A DNA stretch of 64,000 nt from Deferribacter thermophilus (GCF_049472675.1 NZ_JAPNXM010000005.1:62001-126000), one strand, 5' to 3'. Shown: positions 51,164 to 61,446, numbered from the stretch's first letter. Notes: a model not told the origin generated them from the sequence alone. Numbers and translations are program-made.

Positions 51164-51820
51164 ATGGCTCAAATTACTGCAGCATTAGTAAAAGAATTAA
51201 GAGAAAAAACTGGCGCAGGGATGATGGATTGTAAAAAAGCCCTGCAAGAAACAGATGGTGATATAGAAAAAGCTATCGAATATTTAAGGAAAAAAGGGCT
51301 TGCTGATGCAGCTAAAAAAGCCGGAAGAGTCGCTGCTGAAGGTTTAGTAGTTTCCTATATTCACGGCGGTGGCAGAATAGGGGTTCTTGTTGAAGTAAAC
51401 TGTGAAACAGATTTCGTTGCAAGAACTGACGAATTTAAAGAGCTTTGTAATGATATAGCTATGCATATTTGTGCATCAAACCCTCTTTATGTATCTCAAG
51501 ATGAAGTTCCTCAAGAAGTAATCGAAAAAGAAAAAGAAATTTATGTAGCCAAAGCTAAAGAGCAAGGAAAACCTGATCATATAATTGAAAAAATAGTTGA
51601 AGGGCAAATTAAAAAATATTTAGAAAGCATCTGTCTTTTGGATCAACCATTTGTAAAAAATCCAGATGTTACTGTTGGACAATATATCGCTGAAAAAATT
51701 GCTAAAATAGGTGAAAATATCAAAGTGAGAAGATTTGTGAGATATCAATTAGGTGAAGGTATCGAAAAAAAGCAGGAAAATTTTGTGGAAGAGGTAATGA
51801 AGCAAGTAAAAGGGAGCTAA
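51164..51820 (+). CDS. tsf: Elongation factor Ts, short form
   Basis: EF-Ts exchanges GDP for GTP on EF-Tu. The 218-residue protein begins AALVKELREKTGAGMMDCKKAL and has EVNCETDFVAR, both hallmarks. It is shorter than the E. coli protein (283) and resembles the single-core forms seen in Thermus-like and other deep lineages. It is co-transcribed with rpsB and ends at a strong terminator. Confidence 0.97.
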   Translation: MAQITAALVKELREKTGAGMMDCKKALQETDGDIEKAIEYLRKKGLADAAKKAGRVAAEGLVVSYIHGGGRIGVLVEVNCETDFVARTDEFKELCNDIAMHICASNPLYVSQDEVPQEVIEKEKEIYVAKAKEQGKPDHIIEKIVEGQIKKYLESICLLDQPFVKNPDVTVGQYIAEKIAKIGENIKVRRFVRYQLGEGIEKKQENFVEEVMKQVKGS

Positions 51821-51867
51821 CTTATTGCCCAATAGAAGTTTCTTTCAATGTATTATCAAAGTTAAAA

Positions 51868-51896
51868 AAGCTGCAGTCTTAGCTGCAGCTTTTTTT
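51868..51896 (+). terminator. Intrinsic terminator after tsf
   Basis: AAGCTGCAG / CTGCAGCTT, a nine-base-pair stem with a six-base loop, followed by a run of T residues. It lies about 48 bases past the tsf stop. Confidence 0.92.
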
Positions 51897-51980
51897 ATTT
51901 TATACTATAAAAAAGTAAGCCTAAATACTCTTTGATAATTTTAGAGATTATATACATATTTGATGGCGTGGGTAAAAAGT

Positions 51981-52610
51981 CTATAAAATTATATTTTTAT
52001 CAATTTTTTTATCTACAAGCTTTGCGCAGCTATTTACACCAAGTTTATCAAATAAAATTTTACTCCTTAAAAGATGATAGCCAGAGGTTATAAGTAAAAC
52101 TTTTTTATATCCATTATCAGTGATAATCCTCTTTACAAATTTGGCATTTTCAAAGGTATCCTTACTTTTATCATCTAAAAAAATTCTGCCGTCAAAACCC
52201 AATTTAATTAATTTTTTTCGCATAACCATTGCCTCAGGCTCTATTTTTTTAGAGACCCTACCACCAGAAAGTATTATCGGTTTATCAAATTCTTTCGCTA
52301 TAATATACCCCTCTACTAACCTTTTTAAAGAATCCTCCTTGAGTTCACCACCTGCATAAACACCTCCACCTAAAATCACAATAGCATCAAAGTCATCACA
52401 ATTACTATCTTCAAATTTAACTAAAAGTGGGTATAACAGCAGGTCTTTGGTGGGTGAGATAGAAATAAGATAGATTAAAACCGACAATAAAATAAAAATT
52501 TTTTTCAAAACTTTTTCTTTTGTAACCAAAAATAAAATAACAAAAAGTGAAATAAAAAAACCTGGGGGGATTATAAAATAGGTTATAAATTTTTTTATTA
52601 CAAAAAACAT
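51981..52610 (-). CDS. YdcF/DUF218-family membrane protein
   Basis: A 209-residue protein with two N-terminal membrane helices (about 7-29 and 33-50) and a DUF218 domain with DAIVILGGGVYAGGEL, IILSGGRVSKKIEPEA and LITSGYHLLRSKILF. Relatives (SanA, YdcF, ElyC) act in envelope maintenance, in some cases in undecaprenyl-lipid carrier metabolism; the substrate here is unknown. It is the last gene of the recJ-relA operon, 3 bp after relA. Confidence 0.9.
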   Translation of the reverse strand: MFFVIKKFITYFIIPPGFFISLFVILFLVTKEKVLKKIFILLSVLIYLISISPTKDLLLYPLLVKFEDSNCDDFDAIVILGGGVYAGGELKEDSLKRLVEGYIIAKEFDKPIILSGGRVSKKIEPEAMVMRKKLIKLGFDGRIFLDDKSKDTFENAKFVKRIITDNGYKKVLLITSGYHLLRSKILFDKLGVNSCAKLVDKKIDKNIIL

Positions 52611-52613
52611 AAT

Positions 52614-54746
52614 TTATAAAACCCTTACTTCCTCCACACCTGGGATATTTTTTATCTTTGTAATCAATCTATTGAGCTGATTTTTATCAGTAACTTCCAC
52701 ACTAAAAACCTGCCTAGCTTTCCCCTTTGTAAATGGCTTCGCTACAAATTCAACAATATTTATCCCAAGCTCTTTTATAACATTTGCCACTTCACTCAAC
52801 ATACCAGGCCTATCCTCAGTAATTGAATCAATTTTAACGGACATCTTAAAGTTTTGATTTACATTCCACTCCACATCAATAATTCTATCCTCATCAATTG
52901 CCAGATTCTTAAAATTTTTACAGCTTTCTTTATGTACTACAATCCCTCTCCCCCTTGTAATATAACCCTTTATTTTATCACCTGGTAAAGGTTTACAGCA
53001 CTGCCCTATCTTTATCATCATATCTTCAATACCATCTATAATAAAAGGATCCTTTCGGTGAGATCTCCTTTTAGTTTGTGTAGGTATTACTTCATCCTCT
53101 TTTGCAAAAAGATGTAAAACCTGCTTTGGAGAAAGTCTGCCATAACCCACAGATTTTATTATATCTTCATACGACCTTAAATTAAATTTTGTTAAAATTT
53201 TGTTTACATTCTCTTGATCTTTGACTATTTCATCAAAATTTAAATCGTGTTCTTTAAAAACCTTGTCCAACAACTGCTTCCCGACTTCAATCGCTTTATC
53301 TTCTTCTTTTTTCCTCAAATAACTTCTTATTCTCGTTTTTGCCCTATTAGTTTTGACAAAGTTTAACCAGTCCCTTCTTGGCTCTTGATTTGGGGATGTT
53401 AGAATCTCAACTTTTTCACCATTTTTCAGTTTATATTTTAAAGATACCATCCTCCCATCAACCTTTGCCCCAACACACCTGTGCCCCACTTCTGTATGGA
53501 TGGCATAAGCAAAATCAATAGGTGTTGAACCAACAGGTAATTCTACAATATCACCATTAGGTGTAAAAACATATATCTGAATAGGTAAAATATCCTCTTT
53601 TAGAGCTTCTACAAACTCTTTTGGATCCTTTAAATCCTTTTGCTCTAACAATTGTCTAAGCCATACAAATGTAGTATCCTCTTTTGGATCAAAAACTTTC
53701 CCTTCTTTATATTTCCAATGAGCAGCAATCCCTTCCTCAGCAATTCTGTGCATTTCGTATGTTCTAATTTGAAATTCAACCCTCATCCCTTTAGGACCAA
53801 TCACTGTAGTATGAAGTGACTGATACATATTCGATTTGGGCATCGCTATATAATCTTTAATCCTACCCTGAATAGGTTTCCATAAATTATGGATTATACC
53901 TAAAACAGCATAACATTCTCCAACAGTATTAACCAGTATTCTTAAAGCCAACAAATCGTATATCTCTTCGAAGGTCGTTTTTTTCCGTATCATCTTTGAA
54001 TAAATACTGTAAAAATGTTTTGGCCTTCCAGTTACTTCTGCTTTAATCCCCTCTTTTTCGAGAGCATTCTTTACAATCTCAATTACTTCTTTTAAAAACT
54101 GCTCCCTTTCGCTTCTTTTTAGCTTAACCTTATTATAAATTTCATAATATGCCTCAGGATTTAAAATCCTAAAGGATAAATCTTCTAACTCCCATTTTAT
54201 CCATGCTATCCCTAATCTGTGAGCTAAAGGGGCATAAATTTCTAAAGTCTCTTTAGCAATCCTTTTCTTTTTCTCATCAGAAAGAAAATTTATTGTTCGC
54301 ATATTATGTAATCTATCAGCAAGCTTAATCACTATTACCCTGATATCCTTGGACATGGATATGAGCATTTTACGAAATGTTTCAGCTTGCTTTTCCTCAT
54401 GTGATTTAAAATCAATTCTACCTATTTTAGAAACACCATCTACCAAAAATGCCACATCTTCTCCAAATAGATTTACAAGCTCCTCATAGGTGGCATCTGT
54501 ATCTTCCAAAGTATCGTGCAATAATCCTGCAACAACTGTATCCAAATCCATATTCATTTCAGCCAAAATATATGCCACATTTAATGGATGAGAAAGATAA
54601 GGCTCTCCACTTTTGCGAAGCTGCCCTCTATGTTTTGTGGCAGCATAAACATAAGCTTTGTGCAACTTTTCTAAATTAGTTATACCATTTGCCGTTAATT
54701 TTTCCTGAATATCTAATAAGCGGACTGTTTTTTTATGTTCTGGCAT
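52614..54746 (-). CDS. relA: RelA/SpoT-family (p)ppGpp synthetase/hydrolase
   Basis: The stringent-response enzyme that makes and degrades (p)ppGpp. The 710 residues run: hydrolase HD domain with YLSHPLNVAYILAEM (His53) and LLHDTLEDTDA (His77-Asp78), so hydrolysis is likely intact; synthetase domain with YSIYSKMIRKKTTFEEIYDL and SLHTTVIGPKG; TGS domain with VFTPNGDIVELPVGSTPIDFAY; helical and zinc-finger-like part with GQCCKPLPGDKI; and C-terminal ACT domain (640-708). It appears bifunctional, as expected where only one long homologue is present. Confidence 0.96.
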   Translation of the reverse strand: MPEHKKTVRLLDIQEKLTANGITNLEKLHKAYVYAATKHRGQLRKSGEPYLSHPLNVAYILAEMNMDLDTVVAGLLHDTLEDTDATYEELVNLFGEDVAFLVDGVSKIGRIDFKSHEEKQAETFRKMLISMSKDIRVIVIKLADRLHNMRTINFLSDEKKKRIAKETLEIYAPLAHRLGIAWIKWELEDLSFRILNPEAYYEIYNKVKLKRSEREQFLKEVIEIVKNALEKEGIKAEVTGRPKHFYSIYSKMIRKKTTFEEIYDLLALRILVNTVGECYAVLGIIHNLWKPIQGRIKDYIAMPKSNMYQSLHTTVIGPKGMRVEFQIRTYEMHRIAEEGIAAHWKYKEGKVFDPKEDTTFVWLRQLLEQKDLKDPKEFVEALKEDILPIQIYVFTPNGDIVELPVGSTPIDFAYAIHTEVGHRCVGAKVDGRMVSLKYKLKNGEKVEILTSPNQEPRRDWLNFVKTNRAKTRIRSYLRKKEEDKAIEVGKQLLDKVFKEHDLNFDEIVKDQENVNKILTKFNLRSYEDIIKSVGYGRLSPKQVLHLFAKEDEVIPTQTKRRSHRKDPFIIDGIEDMMIKIGQCCKPLPGDKIKGYITRGRGIVVHKESCKNFKNLAIDEDRIIDVEWNVNQNFKMSVKIDSITEDRPGMLSEVANVIKELGINIVEFVAKPFTKGKARQVFSVEVTDKNQLNRLITKIKNIPGVEEVRVL

Positions 54747-54747
54747 T

Positions 54748-56496
54748 TTAGACCTTTTTGAAATCTTTCACCTTGAGTAAAATTGACCTATCACCAAACC
54801 ATTGATTTATCTCAGGAGTGAATAAAATATCAAACACATCATTTTCTCTTAATAATTGTTTATACTCTTTCATACCATAACCTACAATTTCAAAAATATA
54901 CCCATTTTTTTCAACAAACCCTCTTACATTTGCCCTATCTTTCCCAGTAAAGCCAAACTGCTGATATTTTCTAACCCCTTTCATACAAAAAACTGGTTCT
55001 GGATTACCCTGTCCAAAAGGTTTCATCTTCTCTATCCAGTTCATCAAATCCATGTTTATATCTTTAGGCTCTATTATGGAATCTATCATAATGGTAGGCT
55101 TTTCTGAACTATCAACTCTCCTCTTATTTACAATATCATGAAAACGCTTTTGTAGTGTTTTAATATCCTTTTCATAAAGTTGCAAGCCTGCAGCATACTT
55201 ATGCCCACCAAATTTAAGGAATAGATCCGATAACTCTTTTAAACAATCATATAAATGAAAATCAGATATACTTCTTGCTGAGCCTTTTCCAATACCATTT
55301 TCAATGGATATAACTATCGTAGGTTTATTATATTTTTCAGCAACTCTTGAGGCTACAATACCTATTATACCAGGATGCCATTTATCCGAAAACAAAACCA
55401 TGCCTGCGTATTTTTCTGCAAGCTTTAGCTTTTCAATCTTTGTAAAAGTATCATTTAAAATTCTTTTTTCCATCTCATGTCTAAATCTATTTTCAATATC
55501 TAACTCCTCAGCCAGCCATCTTGCTTCATTTTTATTCTTTGTTATCAAAAGTCTAACCCCTCTATCACTTTCTCCAAGCCTTCCAACAGCATTAATTCTT
55601 GGGGCTAAAACATACCCCACATGAGAAACCTCAATATTTGTATTCAACAATCCAGTAACCCTTTTTAACTCTTGTAAACCTACACGGACATCACGCTTTG
55701 ATAAAACATGTAAACCGTGCTTTACAAAAATTCTATTTTCATCAACCATTGGCACAACATCTGCTATGGTACCTAAAGCAACAATATCTAAATATTTCTT
55801 TAAGTTTGGTATTTTATCTTTGAAATAGTTATTAATTGATAAATAGTATCTGAGCCCCATTATAAACTTAAAAGCAACACCTACACCAGCCAAACTTTTA
55901 AAATCGTATGTATCACCTTCCTGTAAGGGGTTTAAAATACAGTAAGCTTCAGGCAGTTCATCCAAAGGCTTATGATGATCTGTAATTATAACATCAAGGC
56001 CTATACTTTTTGCATATCTTATTTCATCCAGTGCAGTAATCCCACAATCAACAGTTATGATTAATCCCACATTTTTATGTTTTAACTCATCAATAGCATC
56101 TCTATTAAGACCATACCCTTCATCAATCCTATTGGGTATGTAATAAACAACATCAGCCCCTACCTCTTTTAAAAATAGATAAATAAGTGCTGTAGAAGTA
56201 ACGCCATCAACATCATAATCACCATAAACGCATATTCTTTCACCTGCAATAATCGACTGATAAACTCTTCTAACAGCTTTTTCCATATCTTTCATATTAA
56301 AAGGGTTTTTTAAGCTTTGAAGAGGTGTATTAAAAAATGTATAAAGATCGTTTGATGTCAAAACCCCTCTTTTAAACAAAGTTACACCAATAGGCAACGG
56401 TAAACGCCATTTATCTATCAAATCAAAGAGGTTTTCTATATTTACCTCTTGGATTACCCACCTGTATTTATCAGTTTTTGCTACCTCTTTAAGCAT
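54748..56496 (-). CDS. recJ: Single-stranded-DNA exonuclease RecJ
   Basis: RecJ is a 5'-3' exonuclease in recombination and mismatch repair. The 582-residue DHH-family protein has DYDVDG at 93-98, VDCGIT, TDHHKPL with DHH at 173-175, GTIADVVPM, and the DHHA1 part with GGHKYAAGL. The length is normal. GAGG stands four bases before the ATG. It is the first gene of the recJ-relA-ydcF operon with a recognisable promoter upstream. Confidence 0.96.
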   Translation of the reverse strand: MLKEVAKTDKYRWVIQEVNIENLFDLIDKWRLPLPIGVTLFKRGVLTSNDLYTFFNTPLQSLKNPFNMKDMEKAVRRVYQSIIAGERICVYGDYDVDGVTSTALIYLFLKEVGADVVYYIPNRIDEGYGLNRDAIDELKHKNVGLIITVDCGITALDEIRYAKSIGLDVIITDHHKPLDELPEAYCILNPLQEGDTYDFKSLAGVGVAFKFIMGLRYYLSINNYFKDKIPNLKKYLDIVALGTIADVVPMVDENRIFVKHGLHVLSKRDVRVGLQELKRVTGLLNTNIEVSHVGYVLAPRINAVGRLGESDRGVRLLITKNKNEARWLAEELDIENRFRHEMEKRILNDTFTKIEKLKLAEKYAGMVLFSDKWHPGIIGIVASRVAEKYNKPTIVISIENGIGKGSARSISDFHLYDCLKELSDLFLKFGGHKYAAGLQLYEKDIKTLQKRFHDIVNKRRVDSSEKPTIMIDSIIEPKDINMDLMNWIEKMKPFGQGNPEPVFCMKGVRKYQQFGFTGKDRANVRGFVEKNGYIFEIVGYGMKEYKQLLRENDVFDILFTPEINQWFGDRSILLKVKDFKKV

Positions 56497-56524
56497 AAAA
56501 CCTCATTTAAAATCTTTATAAATT

Positions 56525-56553
56525 ATGATATATAGTTTTGATAATTAAATCAA
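56525..56553 (-). promoter_or_regulatory. Promoter of the recJ-relA operon
   Basis: On the minus strand TTGATT (56548-56553), a 17-base spacer and TATCAT (56525-56530), about 28 bases before the recJ ATG. TATAGTT and AACTATA flank the promoter as an interrupted inverted repeat, which might be a repressor site. Confidence 0.55.
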
Positions 56554-56661
56554 CTATATTATATATCTGCTACTATCAAGATAAATTACAAATTTTTTAT
56601 GAAACTTTTACTAATCTTTAATTCTCTTTATAAAAACCTCTTTAAACAGAATATCAATCTA

Positions 56662-59238
56662 TTACTCATTCATACCACAGCACTTTTTATATTTTTTCCC
56701 ACTACCACATGGGCATGGGTCATTTCTTCCAACCTTAGGGTTAACTCTTCTTATCGGTTTTTTCTTCTCTTCTTGTTGTTCACTATCTGAAAAGATATCC
56801 CTTCTCTCTTCTTTTATATTTTTATTCTCCTGTTTTAAATCTAATTCTTCTTCCTTTTCCACCTTTACATGTATCAAGAACTCTACAAATTCAAAAGATA
56901 TTCTATTCATCATATCTGTAAATAAGTTATAAGACTCTCTCTTATATTCAATAAGAGGATCCTTTTGACCATAACCTCTTAATCCTACAGAATCTCTAAG
57001 ATAATCCATATTTAAAAGATGTTCTTTCCATCTATTATCAAGTATATTGAGTAGCAGAAACCTTACAAAACCGTAATAATGTTCCCCTATTTCCTCTTTC
57101 TTTGCATTTATTTTTTCATTTACGCTATCAATTATCTGTTTCTTTATCTCATCAATATCTTTTTTAGAATAATTACCAGACAAATCTATTTGAATATCCA
57201 GAATCTGCTCCAATTTTTTTGAAAAACTTTCAAAATCTGGATGGTCTGGTGCATCAATAAAATCACTAATTAGAGTATCTATAACATTCTCTATATGCTC
57301 AGAAACAATTTCATCAAGATCTTTGCCCTCTAAAATAGTCCTTCTCAAAGTGTAAACCACTTGTCTTTGTTGATTCATCACATTGTCATATTCTAACAAA
57401 TGTTTCCTTATCTCAAAATGCATTGCTTCCACTTTCTTTTGAGCGTTTTCAATAGCTCTTGAAATAAGTGGGTGTTCAATAGGTTCCCCTTCTTTCATCC
57501 CCAATTTATTCATTATGGCAGAAATTTTCTCTGAACCAAAGATACGCAAAAGATCATCTTCTAAACTCAAGAAAAATCTTGACGAACCTGGGTCTCCTTG
57601 TCTACCTGCTCTACCTCTTAACTGATTATCAATTCTTCTTGATTCATGCCTTTCTGTTCCTAAAATATGAAGACCACCAAGCTCTGCAACCCCAGGACCT
57701 AATTTGATATCTGTACCTCTACCCGCCATATTTGTAGCAATAGTAACAGCCTTTTTCTCACCAGCTTTTGCAACAATTTGTGCTTCTTTTTCATGATATT
57801 TTGCGTTTAAGACTTCATGAGGAATCCCTTTCTTCCTCAATAACTTACTTAAATACTCTGACTTTTCTATCGATGTAGTACCAACAAGCACCGGTCTTCC
57901 AATCGAATGCATCTCCACTATTTCTTGAACAATTGCTTCATATTTCTCCTTTGCAGTCCTATATATAACATCTGGATAATCTTTTCTTATCATAGGCTTA
58001 TGCGTAGGAATCACAATTACATCAAGCCCATAAATTTCTCTAAACTCTTGAGCCTCTGTCTCTGCTGTACCAGTCATACCTGCAAGCTTTTCATACATTC
58101 TAAAATAATTTTGAAATGTGATAGAAGCTAAAGTCTGATTTTCACTTTCAATTTCAACACCCTCTTTCGCTTCTAAAGCCTGATGTAACCCTTCTGAAAA
58201 TCTTCTACCAGGCATCAATCTACCTGTAAATTCATCTACAATAATAACTTTTCCATCCTGAACAACATAATCCACATCCCTTTTAAAAAGAGCATGTGCT
58301 TTTAACGCATTATTTACAAAATGCAGCGTATCAACATTTTTTACATCAAAGAGGTTATCAATATTAAGAGCCTGCTCGATTTTATTGATACCAGAATCTG
58401 TTAGCTTTACCGATCTACTTTTCTCATCTACTGTATAATCTTCATCTTTTTTTAACTGTCTAACCACTCTATCTATTTCATAATACTTATCTATCTTTTC
58501 ATCTGTTGGGCCACTTATAATCAGAGGAGTTCTAGCCTCATCGATTAAAATACTATCCACCTCATCCACAATTGCATAATAAAGCTCTCTTTGTACATAA
58601 TCTCTAATATCATATTTCATATTATCTCTTAAATAATCAAAACCAAACTCGTTGTTTGTTCCATAAGTAATGTCAGCCTGATAGGCTGTTTTTCTATCGC
58701 ATTCTACAAGCCTTGTTGTAAATTTTTCCTTATTATCCCATTCTACAAGATAGGAAACCTCATGCTGAATAACACCGACAGTTAATCCTAAAAAAAGATA
58801 TATAGAACCCATCCACTGAGCATCTCTTCTGGCTAAATAATCGTTTACAGTTACTAAATGAGCTCCTTTTCCAAGTAGCGCATTTAAGTAAAGTGGCAAA
58901 GTTGCAACAAGCGTTTTACCTTCCCCAGTTTTCATCTCAGCTATTTTACCTTTATGCAAGACATAACCACCCAATATCTGAACATCAAAATGTCTCATAT
59001 TTAAAGTTCTTTTAGCCACTTCTCTTGTTACAGCAAATGCATCCACTAAAATATCATCAAGACTAGCTCCATCTTGTAATCTCGCTTTAAACTCAATTGT
59101 TTTTTTACTTAATTCTTCATTGCTTAAAGCCTGTATTTCAGGTTCTTTGGAATTTACAGCTTCTAAAATAGGCCTAATTTTTTTTAGATATCTATCATTA
59201 TAAGAACCAAAAATCTTTTTAGCTAAAAATCCTATCAT
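56662..59238 (-). CDS. secA: Preprotein translocase ATPase SecA
   Basis: SecA is the motor that drives secreted proteins through SecYEG. The 858-residue chain has EMKTGEGKTLVATLPLYLNA (Walker A GEGKT at 105-109), VDEVDSILIDEARTPLIISG, helicase domain 2 with NMAGRGTDIKLGPGV, and a C-terminal zinc tail RNDPCPCGSGKKYKKCC that binds SecB or ribosomes. It overlaps the upstream protoglobin-PsiE gene by four bases, so the two are translationally coupled. No clear terminator follows. Confidence 0.98.
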   Translation of the reverse strand: MIGFLAKKIFGSYNDRYLKKIRPILEAVNSKEPEIQALSNEELSKKTIEFKARLQDGASLDDILVDAFAVTREVAKRTLNMRHFDVQILGGYVLHKGKIAEMKTGEGKTLVATLPLYLNALLGKGAHLVTVNDYLARRDAQWMGSIYLFLGLTVGVIQHEVSYLVEWDNKEKFTTRLVECDRKTAYQADITYGTNNEFGFDYLRDNMKYDIRDYVQRELYYAIVDEVDSILIDEARTPLIISGPTDEKIDKYYEIDRVVRQLKKDEDYTVDEKSRSVKLTDSGINKIEQALNIDNLFDVKNVDTLHFVNNALKAHALFKRDVDYVVQDGKVIIVDEFTGRLMPGRRFSEGLHQALEAKEGVEIESENQTLASITFQNYFRMYEKLAGMTGTAETEAQEFREIYGLDVIVIPTHKPMIRKDYPDVIYRTAKEKYEAIVQEIVEMHSIGRPVLVGTTSIEKSEYLSKLLRKKGIPHEVLNAKYHEKEAQIVAKAGEKKAVTIATNMAGRGTDIKLGPGVAELGGLHILGTERHESRRIDNQLRGRAGRQGDPGSSRFFLSLEDDLLRIFGSEKISAIMNKLGMKEGEPIEHPLISRAIENAQKKVEAMHFEIRKHLLEYDNVMNQQRQVVYTLRRTILEGKDLDEIVSEHIENVIDTLISDFIDAPDHPDFESFSKKLEQILDIQIDLSGNYSKKDIDEIKKQIIDSVNEKINAKKEEIGEHYYGFVRFLLLNILDNRWKEHLLNMDYLRDSVGLRGYGQKDPLIEYKRESYNLFTDMMNRISFEFVEFLIHVKVEKEEELDLKQENKNIKEERRDIFSDSEQQEEKKKPIRRVNPKVGRNDPCPCGSGKKYKKCCGMNE

Positions 59239-60146
59239 CTTGAACCCCTTTTAACATTTTCAATTTTTTCCAATCTCGCAGTAAGCCAATATATTAGCCC
59301 TAGAATTAATATTGATGCAAGAACAAAAATAGTCCCTTTATTTATTGCTTCATGTTTTAATGTTATAATCAATAAATCTCTTATAAATGCTATCAGAGCA
59401 ACCCCTATAAAAATACTTATTTTAAATTTCCCCCCTTTTAATAGTTGTATTTCTGTATGCAAAAGTTCAATTAAAACCCAGAGAATTAACATTGAACCTA
59501 AAGCAGTTATCAGCAATTTACCACTTGAATGACTATATGCTTCTAATAACTCTGAAAAAAATAGATAAGCAGCATTGATTGTTAAAATAACGAGAAAAAT
59601 AATCAATAAAGAGTTCATTACAAACATAAACCTTTCACTAAATGAAATAACCATATCTTTAAAAGAAAAAATAGATGTAAATTTCTTTATCTGTTCATTA
59701 TGATAAGCCATACTCATTATTGCTGCATTCATGTCCAACGCTTTATGAACACTAATAAGTATCTCTTTTCTTTTATAATCATCATTGATTATAAAAAAGA
59801 TCTTTTCATGAAACCATCTTCTCAAAAAACTAAACATCACATTGATAGCAGTTTCCTCTATTTTCAAATCAACATGTTTGTGGCTGGCATTTATCAAATA
59901 TTGGAAATAATCATTTTTAAAATTTGCATCAAAAAACTTTTCATACCATAATTTAAGTTTTTCTCTATGAACAATAAACTTCTCTTTTTCTATACGCTCT
60001 GTAAAATCAAATTTTTTATTCATGTAATTATAAAAATCTTCTACAAACTCATTTTTAAACTTTATCATTTCATCTTTAATCGATCTAATATTTTCTCTAT
60101 CCTTTTCGCTCAACTCATAAAGTGGAGTAATTTTTCGGATATTCAT
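59235..60146 (-). CDS. Protoglobin-like sensor domain fused to PsiE-like membrane domain
   Basis: A 303-residue two-part protein. Residues 1 to about 165 are helical and match globin-coupled-sensor/protoglobin domains: SHKHVDLKIEETAINVMFSFLRRWF places His91 at the usual haem-ligand position. Residues about 172-290 have four membrane helices, with ILWVLIELLHTEIQLLKGG and IFIGVALIAFIRDLLIIT resembling PsiE, a phosphate-starvation-induced membrane protein of unknown function. It could report oxygen, NO or redox state to the membrane. Its stop overlaps the secA start (ATGA). Confidence 0.75.
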   Translation of the reverse strand: MNIRKITPLYELSEKDRENIRSIKDEMIKFKNEFVEDFYNYMNKKFDFTERIEKEKFIVHREKLKLWYEKFFDANFKNDYFQYLINASHKHVDLKIEETAINVMFSFLRRWFHEKIFFIINDDYKRKEILISVHKALDMNAAIMSMAYHNEQIKKFTSIFSFKDMVISFSERFMFVMNSLLIIFLVILTINAAYLFFSELLEAYSHSSGKLLITALGSMLILWVLIELLHTEIQLLKGGKFKISIFIGVALIAFIRDLLIITLKHEAINKGTIFVLASILILGLIYWLTARLEKIENVKRGSR

Positions 60147-60184
60147 AGTTCCCCCAAAAATTCTATTTATTTTTATATATTTTG

Positions 60185-60212
60185 TTGTAAAATTTATATA
60201 GTAATTTATACT
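60185..60212 (+). promoter_or_regulatory. Promoter of the hisB-thpR operon
   Basis: TTGTAA (60185-60190), a 16-base spacer and TATACT (60207-60212), with the ATG of hisB 37 bases downstream and AAGGGGA as its ribosome site. Confidence 0.55.
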
Positions 60213-60248
60213 ATTTAAGCAAGATATTATTTAATTAAGGGGATTTTA

Positions 60249-60830
60249 ATGAGAACAGCAAAACTAACAAGGGAAACTAAAGAAACTCAAATTTTTTTAG
60301 AGTTACATCTTGATGGGAGTGGCAAATACGACATTGAGTTAGAGGTCGGCTTTTTAAAACACATGTTAGAACTTTTTTCTCATCACTCACAAATTGACCT
60401 TACTCTAAAAGCAAAAGGGGATACCTATATTGATTATCATCACCTTGTTGAAGATATTGGAATATTGTTGGGAAAATCGTTTTATCAAGCTTTGGGTGAT
60501 AAAAAAGGGATAAAAAGATATGGTCATGCCGTAATTCCAATGGATGAAGCACTTATTGAAACAGCTGTTGATTTTTCTGGTAGATCATATCTAGTATACA
60601 ATGTGGATTTTTTTACAGAAAAAATAGGTAATTTTCATACAGAGCTATTAGAAGAATTCTTCCAAGCTTTTACACAAAATGCTAAGGTAAATCTGCACAT
60701 AATAAAGCGTTATGGGAAAAACTCACACCACATCGCAGAAGGGATTTTTAAGAGTCTCGCTAAAAGTATAAAAGAGGCAATAAAAGTTGAAGGTGATGCA
60801 ATTTCATCAACAAAAGGGGTGTTAGAATAA
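60249..60830 (+). CDS. hisB: Imidazoleglycerol-phosphate dehydratase
   Basis: HisB dehydrates imidazoleglycerol phosphate in histidine synthesis. The 193-residue protein is the single-function dehydratase, without the phosphatase half seen in E. coli. The two metal motifs are DYHHLVEDIGI and SHHIAEGIFKS. GFLKHMLELFSHHSQ is the usual early block. It opens a plus-strand operon with hisH and hisA. Confidence 0.97.
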   Translation: MRTAKLTRETKETQIFLELHLDGSGKYDIELEVGFLKHMLELFSHHSQIDLTLKAKGDTYIDYHHLVEDIGILLGKSFYQALGDKKGIKRYGHAVIPMDEALIETAVDFSGRSYLVYNVDFFTEKIGNFHTELLEEFFQAFTQNAKVNLHIIKRYGKNSHHIAEGIFKSLAKSIKEAIKVEGDAISSTKGVLE

Positions 60831-60831
60831 A

Positions 60832-61446
60832 ATGATAGCAATAATCGACTATAACTCAGGGAATGTTAGAAGTGTTCAAAAAGCTTTTGAGTATGTAGGC
60901 TTTGATGCCGTTATCACTAACGATAAAAATATTATAAATAATGCAACACATTTAGTACTACCTGGCGTTGGGGCATTTGGCGACTGTTATAAAAATCTAC
61001 TAAATACCGATTTAATAGAAACACTCCATGATAATATTAAATCAGGCAAACCGTTTTTAGGGATTTGTGTAGGGATGCAACTACTTTTTGAAAAAAGCTT
61101 TGAGTTTGGGATACATGAAGGGTTAGGCTATTTTGATGGTAACATAAAAAAATTCCCTGAAGAAATTGTAAAAGAAGGGAAAAAAATCCCTCACATGGGG
61201 TGGAACAGTATTAATATTGTAGCAGATCACCCTATTTTAAAAGGTATTAAAAGTGGAGATTATTTTTATTTTGTTCACTCCTATTATGCTCCAATAAATG
61301 ATAACACAATTGTAACTTGTAACTATGGAGTTGAATTTACTGCAGCAGTAGCTAAAAATAATATCGTAGGGGTACAGTTTCATCCTGAAAAAAGCGCTGA
61401 AAATGGCTTAAAAATTATAAAAAACTTTGGTGAATGGCAATGTTAA
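60832..61446 (+). CDS. hisH: Imidazole glycerol phosphate synthase glutaminase subunit HisH
   Basis: HisH releases ammonia from glutamine for its partner HisF. The 204-residue class I amidotransferase has the nucleophile Cys79 in FLGICVGMQLLFE and the His-Glu pair in GVQFHPEKSAENG. It follows hisB by one base and overlaps hisA. HisF is not in this window, so the partner is encoded elsewhere. Confidence 0.97.
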   Translation: MIAIIDYNSGNVRSVQKAFEYVGFDAVITNDKNIINNATHLVLPGVGAFGDCYKNLLNTDLIETLHDNIKSGKPFLGICVGMQLLFEKSFEFGIHEGLGYFDGNIKKFPEEIVKEGKKIPHMGWNSINIVADHPILKGIKSGDYFYFVHSYYAPINDNTIVTCNYGVEFTAAVAKNNIVGVQFHPEKSAENGLKIIKNFGEWQC

